Source: Prevotella sp. UBA2444
GTDB taxonomy: Bacteria > Bacteroidota > Bacteroidia > Bacteroidales > Bacteroidaceae
Direction: 5' to 3'
Assembly (NCBI GenBank): GCA_002342665.1
Contig: DDQK01000007.1
Span: forward strand, 1 to 64,000
DNA: 64,000 bases
In this document: piece after piece, positions 24,083 through 32,241 of the stretch
How the letters are laid out: each line of letters begins with the position of its first letter
How positions within the stretch are numbered: the first letter of the stretch is position 1
The notes under the pieces: model-generated
What the model saw: only the letters and a program-made list of their open reading frames with translations
Told to the model about the DNA's origin: nothing
The model's database searches: none
Program-made: the position numbers and the translations under genes

Positions 24083-26135
24083 TTCTCTTCAATAATGCCT
24101 CAATGGTGGGTTCTCCACCACGAAAGCGTTTATACAAGACCATCGGGTTCTCCGTACCACCCTTCGAAAGGATATTGTCACGGAAGCTCTGGGCAGTCTT
24201 CTGATCGAAGATGCCGTGCTTCTTGAATACAGAGAAGGCATCGGCATCGAGCACCTCAGCCCATTTGTAGCTGTAGTAGCCTGCCGCATAGCCTCCAGCC
24301 ATGATGTGAGAAAACTGCACGGTCATGCAGGTGTCTGGCAACTGCTCGGTAATGATAGCCTTGGCCCAGGCTTTCTTCTCGAAGGGGATGATATCCTCAC
24401 AGAAGGCATCCTTCTGGGTATAGTAGGCCATGTCGAGCAATCCGAAACTGACCTGTCGCAGGCAGGCGTAGGCCACATTGAAATTGCGGCTCTTGCGGAT
24501 GCGGTCTATCAAGTCGTCGGGAATTGGTTCTCCCGTCTGATAATGGAAGGCAAAGGTGCGGAGGAAGTCTTTCTCTACTGCAAAGTTCTCCATAAACTGC
24601 GAGGGCAACTCTACGAAGTCCCACCACACATTGGTACCGCTGAGACTCTCAAAACGTGTATTGGCAAACATTCCGTGCAGGGCGTGTCCGAACTCGTGGA
24701 GGAAGGTTTCCACCTCGCCCAGCGTCAACAATGCCGGTTTCTCTTCTGTGGGCTTGGTGAGATTCATCACCACCGACACGTGGGGACGGTTGTTTACGCC
24801 CTTGCGGTCAATCCACTGTCCCTGATATTCTGTCATCCATGCCCCACCCTGCTTGCCTTTACGCGGATGGAAGTCGGCATAGAAGACGGCCAGATAGGAA
24901 CCGTCGCGATCAAATACCTCGTAAGCTTTCACATCGGGGTGATAGACGGGTATGTCGGGATTCTCCTTGAAGGTGATACCATACAGGCGGTTGGCCAATC
25001 CGAATACTCCTCCGATGACTTTCGAGAGTTCGAAGTAGGGCCTCAGCATCTCGGCATCGATATTATATTTCGCCAGCTGGAGCTTGTGGGAGTAGAACCC
25101 AAAATCCCAGGGTTCCATCTTGAAGCCTTTACCCTCTATTTTCTGAGCAAGCCGTCGGATGGCTTCCACCTCTTTCAGCGCAGTAGGCTTGTAGGCGTCT
25201 ATCAAGTCGTTGAGTAACTTATAGACCTTGCGCACACTACCTGCCATACGGTGCTTCAGCACGTAGTCAGCATAAGTCTTATGGCCGAGCAGTTGTGCCA
25301 GTTCCCGACGCAAGTTGATGAGTCGCTTGCATATCTCGAGATTGTTCTCCGTATTGTCATGGATGCACTCCGTATTCTTGGCCATATACATCTGTCGGCG
25401 CAGGTCGCGCTGGGTACTATAGGTCATAAAGGGCGAATACGAGGGGAAGTCGAGCGTGAAGACCCACCCTTCCAGTTCACGTTCCTTGGCTGCCAGTGCA
25501 GCAGCCTCACGGGCCGTATCAGGCAGTCCGTCGAGCTGTGCCTCGTCAGTGATATGCAGCGTGAAGGCCTTATTTTCCTTCAACAGGTTCTGCGAGAATT
25601 GGAGCCCTAGCATTGAGGCCTCCTCAGTCAACTGCCTGAGCCGCTCCTTGCCGGCACTGTCGAGCAGAGCTCCGCTGCGTACAAACCCGTCGTAGCACTT
25701 GTCGAGCAGCATCTTCTCTTCAGGTGTTAGCCTGCGATGATGATGGTGGACGTACTTGATGCGCTCGAAGAGTCGCTCGTTCAGCCGTATATCATTGGCA
25801 TGCTTCGTCAAGATGGGACTCAGTTTCTGGGCTAGGGCATCCATCTCGTCGTTGGTCTCTGCCGACAAGAGATTGAAGAATACTGAAGACACTCTGCTCA
25901 GCAGGTCATAATAGCCCTCGCTATCTTTCTCGTCATCGATACTGATGATGGTATTGTCGAAGGTCGGCTTACGAGGATCGTTGATTAGCTTATCTATCTG
26001 CTCATCCTCTCGCCGGATGCCCTCCATGAAGGCTTCCTCATAATCCTCCAGACGGATACGGTCGAATGGGGCCACGTCGTGGGGCGTATCATAAGGAAAG
26101 AAAAACGGATTCTTTCGTTCTATGTTCTCACTCAT
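24066..26135 (-). CDS. M3-family oligopeptidase (Dcp-like)
   Basis: The 689-residue protein has the M3 zinc site HEFGH (H480-H484), with the third ligand expected in the following ESLSGTNVWWDFVELPSQ. It has no signal peptide, so it is probably cytosolic, where it cuts short peptides. It is the first gene of a four-gene operon with a clear promoter. It is close to peptidyl-dipeptidase Dcp and oligopeptidase A; I cannot separate the two. Confidence 0.92.
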   Translation of the reverse strand: MSENIERKNPFFFPYDTPHDVAPFDRIRLEDYEEAFMEGIRREDEQIDKLINDPRKPTFDNTIISIDDEKDSEGYYDLLSRVSSVFFNLLSAETNDEMDALAQKLSPILTKHANDIRLNERLFERIKYVHHHHRRLTPEEKMLLDKCYDGFVRSGALLDSAGKERLRQLTEEASMLGLQFSQNLLKENKAFTLHITDEAQLDGLPDTAREAAALAAKERELEGWVFTLDFPSYSPFMTYSTQRDLRRQMYMAKNTECIHDNTENNLEICKRLINLRRELAQLLGHKTYADYVLKHRMAGSVRKVYKLLNDLIDAYKPTALKEVEAIRRLAQKIEGKGFKMEPWDFGFYSHKLQLAKYNIDAEMLRPYFELSKVIGGVFGLANRLYGITFKENPDIPVYHPDVKAYEVFDRDGSYLAVFYADFHPRKGKQGGAWMTEYQGQWIDRKGVNNRPHVSVVMNLTKPTEEKPALLTLGEVETFLHEFGHALHGMFANTRFESLSGTNVWWDFVELPSQFMENFAVEKDFLRTFAFHYQTGEPIPDDLIDRIRKSRNFNVAYACLRQVSFGLLDMAYYTQKDAFCEDIIPFEKKAWAKAIITEQLPDTCMTVQFSHIMAGGYAAGYYSYKWAEVLDADAFSVFKKHGIFDQKTAQSFRDNILSKGGTENPMVLYKRFRGGEPTIEALLKRNGIKR

Positions 26136-26161
26136 AATGCTATACTAACGTATTTAGCATG

Positions 26162-26193
26162 CAAAATTACAAAAAATGTGAGAACCAAACAAA
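26162..26193 (-). promoter_or_regulatory. Promoter of the M3-dCMP-S41-cyclo-ligase operon
   Basis: TTTG (26193-26190), 20 bases, TAATTTTG (26169-26162) on the minus strand. Confidence 0.65.
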
Positions 26194-26218
26194 TAACGGT
26201 CTGTAATTTTATATTATT

Positions 26219-26890
26219 TCACATCAGCAGGCGCTCTATCTGCGGAATTTCCACCCTTCCGCGATGCAAAACCACCTTTCCATCGTGCTGCAGCCGATTG
26301 AGTACCCTGCTTACTTCGAGACGACTGTCGTTGACTTCAACAGCCAGTCGGTTCATCAGGATATGGAACATCTTAGGGCCTGCGGGATAGACACAGTGAA
26401 TGACGAAGAACCTCACGATGCGGTCGGCAAGCGAAGTTGAGGCAGAGTGCCATAGCTGCCGCGAGAGTTTCTGCGTCTGAGTGGCAAAGAGGTTGAGCAG
26501 GTTCAGCCGAAACACGAGGAAATCTTCCGACAAGCGGAGCACCTCTTCCTTATCGATAGTGATGAAGTTGGCTCCCTGCTCCACAACGAAGGTGTGGGTA
26601 TAGCGCTGGGAATAGCCGAAGATGACTTCCGGCTGCAGGATATAGGGAGCCGACATATACTCCTCCACATGATAGCTCTTGTCGTCAGAGAGGGTCACGA
26701 CCCGAAGAGAGCCGTTGGTGAGCAAATATAGATGGGTGCAGTAATCACCTTCGGCAACAACTGTCCTTCCCGAGGGTATCTTGGAGAATCCGAAGCGCGT
26801 GTGGCCTGCCACCACTTCCAGGTCATCACGGCTCATTCCCTGAAACAATGGAAACTGGAGCAGTTTATCGTATATCTGCAGTGCTGCCAT
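26219..26890 (-). CDS. Crp/Fnr-family transcription regulator
   Basis: The 223-residue protein has a cyclic-nucleotide-like sensor barrel (about 20-120, VVAEGDYCTHLYLLTNGSLRV) and a C-terminal winged helix (about 145-215, VNDSRLEVSRVLNRLQHDG). No cysteine cluster of Fnr type is visible at the N-terminus. Its ligand is unknown. It is the last gene of the DUF4199 to ApbE operon, ten bases after ApbE. Whether it controls that operon is unknown. Confidence 0.88.
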   Translation of the reverse strand: MAALQIYDKLLQFPLFQGMSRDDLEVVAGHTRFGFSKIPSGRTVVAEGDYCTHLYLLTNGSLRVVTLSDDKSYHVEEYMSAPYILQPEVIFGYSQRYTHTFVVEQGANFITIDKEEVLRLSEDFLVFRLNLLNLFATQTQKLSRQLWHSASTSLADRIVRFFVIHCVYPAGPKMFHILMNRLAVEVNDSRLEVSRVLNRLQHDGKVVLHRGRVEIPQIERLLM

Positions 26891-26899
26891 CGAGGGAGA

Positions 26900-27928
26900 T
26901 TATTGTTCCACTTTATCTTTCAGCGTAGGGGAATACCAGACGACATTCTGCCCTTGATCGTCGCTGTAGATGAAATAGGCCATCAGTTCGGGATGCCTGT
27001 CGAGCACCTTCCTAGCCTTCTCGATACCCAGCACCATAAACGAGGTGGCATAGGCATCAGCTGTGGCACAATCATTAGCCAAGACCGTAGCCGACAGCAA
27101 ACTATGCTGAACAGGATAGCCCGTAGCCGGGTCGATAGTGTGAGCAAACTTCTTTCCGCCTTTATAGTAGAAATTACGATAGTTTCCACTCGTGGCCATA
27201 GCCTTGTCAGTAACGTTGAGCACCGTCTGCAACTCCCCGCTGGTAGAGAGTGAGTCATCAGTGGGCTTAGTAACCCCAATCTTCCAAGGGAGTCGCTTGG
27301 CATTGATACCGCTAGTGACAATCTCCCCACCAATCTCTACCATGAAATTCTTCACGTCTCGGCTACGCAGGAAACGAGCGATGACATCCGCGCCATAGCC
27401 TTTTGCGATGGCAGAGCAATCGAGCATCGTTTGAGGATTCTGCTTCTCCACTCTACCCTTTTTCAGGGCGACTTTCTCGTATCCGACCAAGCGCAGCAGG
27501 CTGTCCACCTGATGAGGTGTGGGCTGATGTCCGTTTTTGAAACCAAATCCCCAGGCATTCACCAGCGGAGCCACAGTGATGTCAAAGGCCCCATCGGTCT
27601 CACGCGAGATGGTCATGGCCTTTTGAAACACCTCGAGAAACATCTTGTCGGGCACCACGTCCCGATTTTCGTTGATGGCCGTGATAATGCTTTCCTTGTT
27701 GAAGGGCGACAAAGAGTAGTCCACCTTCATCAATTCCTTCTTGATACTCTCATGCATATCAGAGTCACACTGGTAGGTGATATGGTAGCTGGTGCCAAAG
27801 ATAAAGCCTTCATCCTGATGGTAAGGCATGGACTGCTGCTGGCGGATGATGAGCACCGTACCCACGATCAATAACGTCAGGAACGGCAACTGCCAGAGGA
27901 GTTTCTTGTTGGTGTTAGGATTCTGCAT
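26900..27928 (-). CDS. FAD:protein FMN transferase (ApbE)
   Basis: The 342-residue protein has an N-terminal membrane anchor (about 10-28, WQLPFLTLLIVGTVLII). The ApbE domain shows GTSYHITY, SRETDGAFDITVAPLVNAWGF and DCSAIAKGYGADVIA, plus the metal-binding T-x2-A-T-A-D type segment (NDCATADAYAT). It transfers FMN from FAD onto periplasmic proteins such as Nqr or Rnf subunits. Its neighbours are DUF6048 and Crp genes. No Nqr or Rnf gene is in the window. Confidence 0.93.
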   Translation of the reverse strand: MQNPNTNKKLLWQLPFLTLLIVGTVLIIRQQQSMPYHQDEGFIFGTSYHITYQCDSDMHESIKKELMKVDYSLSPFNKESIITAINENRDVVPDKMFLEVFQKAMTISRETDGAFDITVAPLVNAWGFGFKNGHQPTPHQVDSLLRLVGYEKVALKKGRVEKQNPQTMLDCSAIAKGYGADVIARFLRSRDVKNFMVEIGGEIVTSGINAKRLPWKIGVTKPTDDSLSTSGELQTVLNVTDKAMATSGNYRNFYYKGGKKFAHTIDPATGYPVQHSLLSATVLANDCATADAYATSFMVLGIEKARKVLDRHPELMAYFIYSDDQGQNVVWYSPTLKDKVEQ

Positions 27929-27937
27929 GACAGATGA

Positions 27938-28627
27938 TTAGATGTCAACGATGACGTTGAAAGTACCACCCAGACGGCTACTTCCCTGGATGCCATATCC
28001 AGGCACATACCAAGTGCGCTCAAACATACCGTCGTTGTGTGCGATGCGCCGACGATACCTGACGCTCCATCCCAGATGCAACGGGCCCAGTATTGTTGCA
28101 TCCACCCCCAGAGCAAACTCGAGCCAGTGCTGGCTGCAACGCTCGTCCTTCATGCCGAAGCTGGTATCCCACCCCCATACGGGATCGGGAAAAACGTCGC
28201 GCATCATGTCGACCTTGTAGGATGTGAAGGCATAGCGGAGGCCAGCATACAGACGGTATGGCCCATGCTTCTTCCGCAGCATGTTCTTATCGATACCGAT
28301 ACGGAAATATGGCGCCTTCGTCTCGTAGCGAATTCCCGTCACAGGATCGTCAGTATGGTTGGCCTTGCCGATACCTGCCTCGACAATCGGGAACCATTCA
28401 TCGTGAAGATTGATGCGAAGGGCTGCCTCGTACTGCCCATTGTCGGAGAGATGCATCTGGGCCAAACCGACTAAGTCGAACGATACGGCAAAGCCACGGA
28501 ACACAGGGATGGAGTCCTTCTGTAGGGAGAAGAACTTCCACTGTGCCGACGCTGATGCCGAAACCAGAAGCAGCAGGCTAATCGTCAGTGTTCGGATAGA
28601 GATAGAAGTGAACGGTCTTGTAATCAT
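27938..28627 (-). CDS. DUF6048-family protein
   Basis: I start at MITRPFTSISIRT (28627), 229 residues, because the longer frame adds a helix ahead of a signal peptide ending SASASA. The rest is rich in alternating strands (LRINLHDEWFPIVEAGIGKAN, YRLYAGLRYAFTSY), like a small outer-membrane barrel. I assign DUF6048 by its position next to the DUF6452 gene, a pair I know from Bacteroides. Its role is unknown. It overlaps the upstream gene by 50 bases, in another frame. Confidence 0.7.
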   Translation of the reverse strand: MITRPFTSISIRTLTISLLLLVSASASAQWKFFSLQKDSIPVFRGFAVSFDLVGLAQMHLSDNGQYEAALRINLHDEWFPIVEAGIGKANHTDDPVTGIRYETKAPYFRIGIDKNMLRKKHGPYRLYAGLRYAFTSYKVDMMRDVFPDPVWGWDTSFGMKDERCSQHWLEFALGVDATILGPLHLGWSVRYRRRIAHNDGMFERTWYVPGYGIQGSSRLGGTFNVIVDI

Positions 28628-29156
28628 AATTAACAGATCTATTGACAAGTACAAGAGAGTCAATGACATTGTGTGTATGCCGCACGTTCGTCAGTTCGTG
28701 AAAGAAAGCTGCAGAACAGTCAACAGACTCGAAATGCGGGATATCATCCTTCTTGATCCACACTGTATCGACTATGGTCGTGTCATTATCCGTAAAACAG
28801 AAGTAAAGGACATCTTCTGGATGAGAGTAGCTGATAGGAAGACTAAAAGCCGACCTGCCGACCAACTTGTTAAGGAAGGTTATTTTGTCGCTTTCACGCA
28901 CCGACATTTGCAGGAAGATATCATTATTATCGATACGGGTGGTAACAACAGACAAAGAGTCAGTGATCGCCAGCGCATTTCCTGCTTTATCGCGAATCTC
29001 ATATTGCACTGAGACCGTATTTTCAATAGGGCAGTCGATACTCGAACAAGAGTAATAGGCTAACGGTGAGAGACATATGAATAGTATTGCCGCCACACCC
29101 ATCCATCTGTGCTTCGTATCCGATTCTGTTCTAAGATGTCTATCCATCATACGCAA
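28578..29156 (-). CDS. DUF6452-family lipoprotein-like protein
   Basis: This 192-residue protein has an N-terminal hydrophobic stretch ending in a CSS cysteine (LSPLAYYSCSS), which could be a lipobox-type site. It goes on as beta-rich sequence (QYEIRDKAGNALAITDSLSVVT). I recognise the DUF6452/DUF6048 pair from Bacteroides genomes. A first ATG at 29156 and a second one (MMDRHL) are both possible starts. Its function is unknown. Confidence 0.65.
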   Translation of the reverse strand: MRMMDRHLRTESDTKHRWMGVAAILFICLSPLAYYSCSSIDCPIENTVSVQYEIRDKAGNALAITDSLSVVTTRIDNNDIFLQMSVRESDKITFLNKLVGRSAFSLPISYSHPEDVLYFCFTDNDTTIVDTVWIKKDDIPHFESVDCSAAFFHELTNVRHTHNVIDSLVLVNRSVNYDYKTVHFYLYPNTDD

Positions 29157-30127
29157 CTTAATGTTTCTTCTATTTGATAATCATTGCGTCCCTGGGAAGA
29201 GCGGCTCACCAAATCGGCTACGAATCCTGTCAGGAACAGTTGGGTGCCGATAATCATCATCGTCAGGGCTATATAAAAATAAGGTGAGTTTGTCACCAGG
29301 CGCTGGGGAATGCCGTTGGCCAGGCACCACAGTTTATCGGCGCCTATCACGAAGGCTGCCACAAATCCGATGAAAAACATCAGTGTGCCTAGAAATCCGA
29401 ACACGTGCATAGGCTTCTTGCCGAAGGTGCTAAGAAACCAGAGTGTCAACAGGTCGAGATAACCGTTCACAAAACGGTTCAGCCCCATGAATTTCGACGA
29501 GCCGTACTTGCGGGCTTGATGCTGCACCACCTTCTCGCCTATCTTGTCGAAACCGGCATTCTTAGCCAGATACGGTATGTAGCGATGCATCTCGCCATAC
29601 ACCTCGATATTCTTAACTACAGCCTTGCGATAGGCCTTCAGACCGCAGTTGAAGTCATGCAAGTTTTTGATACCGCTCACCTTGCGAGCCGTCGCATTGA
29701 AGAGTTTGGTGGGCAGCGTCTTCGACAATGGGTCATAGCGTTTCTGCTTATAACCGCTCACAAGGTCGTAGCCATCCTCCTTGATCATCCTGAAGAGTTC
29801 GGGAATCTCGTCAGGAGAGTCCTGCAAGTCGGCATCCATCGTAATCACAACGTCGCCCTGTGCCAGATTAAAACCGCAGTAGAGCGCCGGACTCTTGCCG
29901 TAGTTACGGCGGAACTTGATGCCCTTCACAATGTCGGGGTGCTTCCGGTTCAGTTCTGAAATAATCTCCCACGAACGGTCCGTGGAGCCGTCGTTGATGA
30001 AGATCACCTCATACGAAAACTGGTGTTCCTTCATCACACGCTCTATCCAGGCGTAGAGTTCGGGTATTGATTCGTCCTCATTATAAAGAGGTATAACGAC
30101 TGATATATCCATATCTTCACTATTCAT
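29147..30127 (-). CDS. Family 2 glycosyltransferase, DPM1/GtrB-like
   Basis: The 326-residue protein starts MNSEDMDISVVIPLYNEDES and has GT2 motifs (IFINDGSTDRSWEI, MDADLQDSPDE). Two C-terminal membrane helices follow (about 235-265, 275-300). Such enzymes move a sugar to a polyprenyl phosphate. The start overlaps DUF4199 by ATGA and lies inside the heptamer repeat at 30116-30143; M6 is an alternative start. The sugar is unknown. Confidence 0.9.
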   Translation of the reverse strand: MNSEDMDISVVIPLYNEDESIPELYAWIERVMKEHQFSYEVIFINDGSTDRSWEIISELNRKHPDIVKGIKFRRNYGKSPALYCGFNLAQGDVVITMDADLQDSPDEIPELFRMIKEDGYDLVSGYKQKRYDPLSKTLPTKLFNATARKVSGIKNLHDFNCGLKAYRKAVVKNIEVYGEMHRYIPYLAKNAGFDKIGEKVVQHQARKYGSSKFMGLNRFVNGYLDLLTLWFLSTFGKKPMHVFGFLGTLMFFIGFVAAFVIGADKLWCLANGIPQRLVTNSPYFYIALTMMIIGTQLFLTGFVADLVSRSSQGRNDYQIEETLSCV

Positions 30128-30143
30128 TGTTCACTATTCACTA
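30116..30143. repeat. Heptamer repeat at a gene junction
   Basis: Four 7-bp units (TTCACTA, TTCATTG, TTCACTA, TTCACTA) sit over the end of DUF4199 and the start of the glycosyltransferase. The unit equals, on the other strand, the heptamer at 11110-11137. Confidence 0.85.
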
Positions 30144-30669
30144 CCTTCGAGCGCTGCATCACCAAGCTGATGGGCACGCCGAGAATGAATCCCAGCGAGA
30201 TGTTCACTGTCAGCATGTTCAGCGCATAGTCTATCGGACGGATGCTGGCCATCTCCTGCAGACTCTCTTCCACCATCTTCGTCATACCATATTGTTCCAG
30301 CATCTGCCTGGCCTCGTCCGTCGACACCATTCGCGAGAACTGACTCAGGAGGAACCCGTTGTCCATAAAGGCAAAGTAGAGATACTGGGCGATAGCAAAG
30401 AGTACTCCGCCATAGAAGAATACAAAGATGGTGTAGGCATACCCCCGACGGAAAGAGATCAGCCCTTCACGGCCATTGTCGCGGAACTTTCCCAGGCGTT
30501 CACCTACGAAGAAGGGGGTATAGACCATCAGCAACATAGCTGCCAAACCAAGCATCTGATTCGACACACCTATTATATATAGCATAAAGGCAGCAGCCCA
30601 GAGCAATGCCAACAAAGCACCGTCCTGACGGGCAAAGGCCTTCAATTGTACGTATTCTGCTGGAGTCAA
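30124..30669 (-). CDS. DUF4199-family membrane protein
   Basis: The 181-residue protein has four hydrophobic segments (about 18-35, 38-55, 75-100 and 150-172), matching the small Bacteroidetes family DUF4199, often found before a GT2 gene as here. It probably opens the operon that runs to the Crp gene; a TAATTTTG box at 30721-30714 lies 45 bases upstream. Its role is unknown. Confidence 0.78.
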   Translation of the reverse strand: MTPAEYVQLKAFARQDGALLALLWAAAFMLYIIGVSNQMLGLAAMLLMVYTPFFVGERLGKFRDNGREGLISFRRGYAYTIFVFFYGGVLFAIAQYLYFAFMDNGFLLSQFSRMVSTDEARQMLEQYGMTKMVEESLQEMASIRPIDYALNMLTVNISLGFILGVPISLVMQRSKVVNSEQ

Positions 30670-30817
30670 GACTATTTACGAATTACTGTTTAACAATTTC
30701 TCTTTTTCGGGTGCAAAATTACTCATTTTCCCGCACATATTGCGGCCTTTGGCACAAAAAATAGTTAAAATCCAAAAAATAATCATTTATCATTCGCCAT
30801 TTATCATTTAAATTGTG

Positions 30818-30825
30818 TACCTTTG
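30818..30825 (+). promoter_or_regulatory. -7 box for SRP RNA and tRNA-Thr
   Basis: TACCTTTG, with transcription expected near 30832, about 11 bases before the RNA's first stem. Confidence 0.6.
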
Positions 30826-30842
30826 CACCCGCTTAACGCAAA

Positions 30843-30938
30843 CGGGCAGTCCTGTACGGCCAGCTCCCTTTGAATCCCCCAGGGTGGGAACGCAGCAAGG
30901 GTATTAGGTTGTAGCGGCGCGATGCAGGTAGCTGCCCA
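30843..30938 (+). ncRNA. ffs: Signal recognition particle RNA, small bacterial type
   Basis: GGGCAG (30844-30849) pairs with CTGCCC (30932-30937) and closes a long hairpin. The apical part carries the conserved SRP features: CCAGGGTGGGAACGCAGCAA followed by GGGT, the site bound by Ffh. The RNA docks Ffh and FtsY for membrane targeting. Exact ends are estimated from the closing stem. It lies three bases before tRNA-Thr and shares its promoter. Confidence 0.88.
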
Positions 30939-30941
30939 CCC

Positions 30942-31015
30942 GCCTCTTTAGCTCAGTTGGCCAGAGCACGTGATTTGTAATCTCGGGGTCGTTGGTTCGA
31001 ATCCGACAAGAGGCT
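30942..31015 (+). tRNA. tRNA-Thr (UGU)
   Basis: GCCTCTT pairs with AAGAGGC; the D stem GCTC/GAGC, the anticodon loop TTTGTAA with anticodon TGT, and the T arm GTTGG/CCGAC are complete. The anticodon stem CGTGA/TCTCG has a central T-T mismatch. CCA is not encoded. It is 74 nt long and lies directly after the SRP RNA. Confidence 0.93.
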
Positions 31016-31030
31016 CAAGAGAAGATTCCC

Positions 31031-31059
31031 AAGGATTGGCATAAGCCAATCCTTTTTTG
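31031..31059 (+). terminator. Terminator after tRNA-Thr
   Basis: AAGGATTGGC, loop ATAA, GCCAATCCTT, then TTTT: a perfect ten-bp stem with T-run. Confidence 0.9.
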
Positions 31060-31088
31060 TGTTCACGAATGAATTGAAACCAAAAAAT

Positions 31089-31120
31089 TTTGGCCGTATC
31101 GGAAATTCTTCGTACCTTTG
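31089..31120 (+). promoter_or_regulatory. Promoter of the LacI-uxaA unit
   Basis: TTTG (31089-31092), 20 bases, TACCTTTG (31113-31120); the ATG is at 31149. Confidence 0.7.
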
Positions 31121-31148
31121 CAGAAATTTAAATATAGATACCCATTTA

Positions 31149-32216
31149 ATGGCAAACGAGAAAATTAGAATCAAGGACATCGCAGAACGTGCCGGCGTTT
31201 CCGTGGGAACGGTCGACCGCGTGCTCCACAATCGTCCCAACGTTTCGAAGGTGGCACTCGAGAAGGTCAACAAGGCCTTGGCTGAGATGGACTACAAACC
31301 GAACATGTATGCCTCGGCGCTGGCCTACAACAAGAAGTACACCTTCTACTGTGTACTGCCCAAGCACGAACAGGAGGCCTACTGGGATGAAATTGAGGAA
31401 GGAGCCCAGGCCTGCACCGACTTCCGTCGCGACTTCGGTATCACCCTGAGGTTCATATACTACGAGCGATTCAATAATGCATCGTTCACCAGGATGGTAC
31501 GCGAATTCTTCACCGAGAAGTTCGACGGCGTCATTATTGTGCCCACTACCCTAGAGCAGACGGCACGCTTCACGGAGAAACTGACCGACAGAGGCATCCC
31601 CTACGTGCTGCTCGACTCCTATATGCCCGACCTTAAACCATTGGCCTTCTTCGGGCAAGATTCCTTTGCCAGCGGCTATTTTGCAGCACGGATGCTGATG
31701 CTTATTGCTGCCAAGGAAAAGGAGATAGCTCTCGTCAAGCAGACACGCGACGGAAAGGTGGGATCAAAGCAGCAGGCCAACCGCGAGACGGGCTTTAGGC
31801 ACTATATGATGGACCATTTCCCCGATGTGATCATCACCGAAGTAGACTTGCCCCTCGATGAGGAACGGGCTGAGTACGACTCGATTCTAGAGAAATTCTT
31901 TGCAGACCATCCGAAGATCCACCATTGCATCACATTCAACTCAAAGGCCCACATCGTCGGCGAGTTCCTCAAGAAGAGCAATCGCCGCAACATTCAGATC
32001 ATGGGCTACGACATGGTGCCCAAGAATGAGGAGTGCATCCGTCAAGGGTCTATCTCGTTCCTCATCGCCCAGCACGCCTACCAACAGGGATATGCATCTG
32101 TCGATGCCCTTTTCAATGCCATCGTGATGAAACGCGAGGTAAATCCCGTCAATTATATGCCCATCGAGATTCTGACCAAGGAAAACGTGGACTTCTATCG
32201 AAGGACTGCTATCTGA
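31149..32216 (+). CDS. LacI-family transcription regulator
   Basis: The 355-residue protein starts at MANEKIRIKDIAERAGVSVG (31149), the family's DNA-binding helix-turn-helix, with hinge at about 50-60. A periplasmic-binding-like sensor (about 65-345) follows. It is 25 bases upstream of uxaA, so control of galacturonate or glucuronate genes is likely; the ligand is probably a hexuronate or its breakdown product (inference). Confidence 0.88.
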   Translation: MANEKIRIKDIAERAGVSVGTVDRVLHNRPNVSKVALEKVNKALAEMDYKPNMYASALAYNKKYTFYCVLPKHEQEAYWDEIEEGAQACTDFRRDFGITLRFIYYERFNNASFTRMVREFFTEKFDGVIIVPTTLEQTARFTEKLTDRGIPYVLLDSYMPDLKPLAFFGQDSFASGYFAARMLMLIAAKEKEIALVKQTRDGKVGSKQQANRETGFRHYMMDHFPDVIITEVDLPLDEERAEYDSILEKFFADHPKIHHCITFNSKAHIVGEFLKKSNRRNIQIMGYDMVPKNEECIRQGSISFLIAQHAYQQGYASVDALFNAIVMKREVNPVNYMPIEILTKENVDFYRRTAI

Positions 32217-32241
32217 CAACTAAGCAAACTATTGAAACAAT

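Noticed and set aside
24216..25217. 333-codon frame on the plus strand
   Set aside because: Antisense to the M3 peptidase; no start signal or motif.
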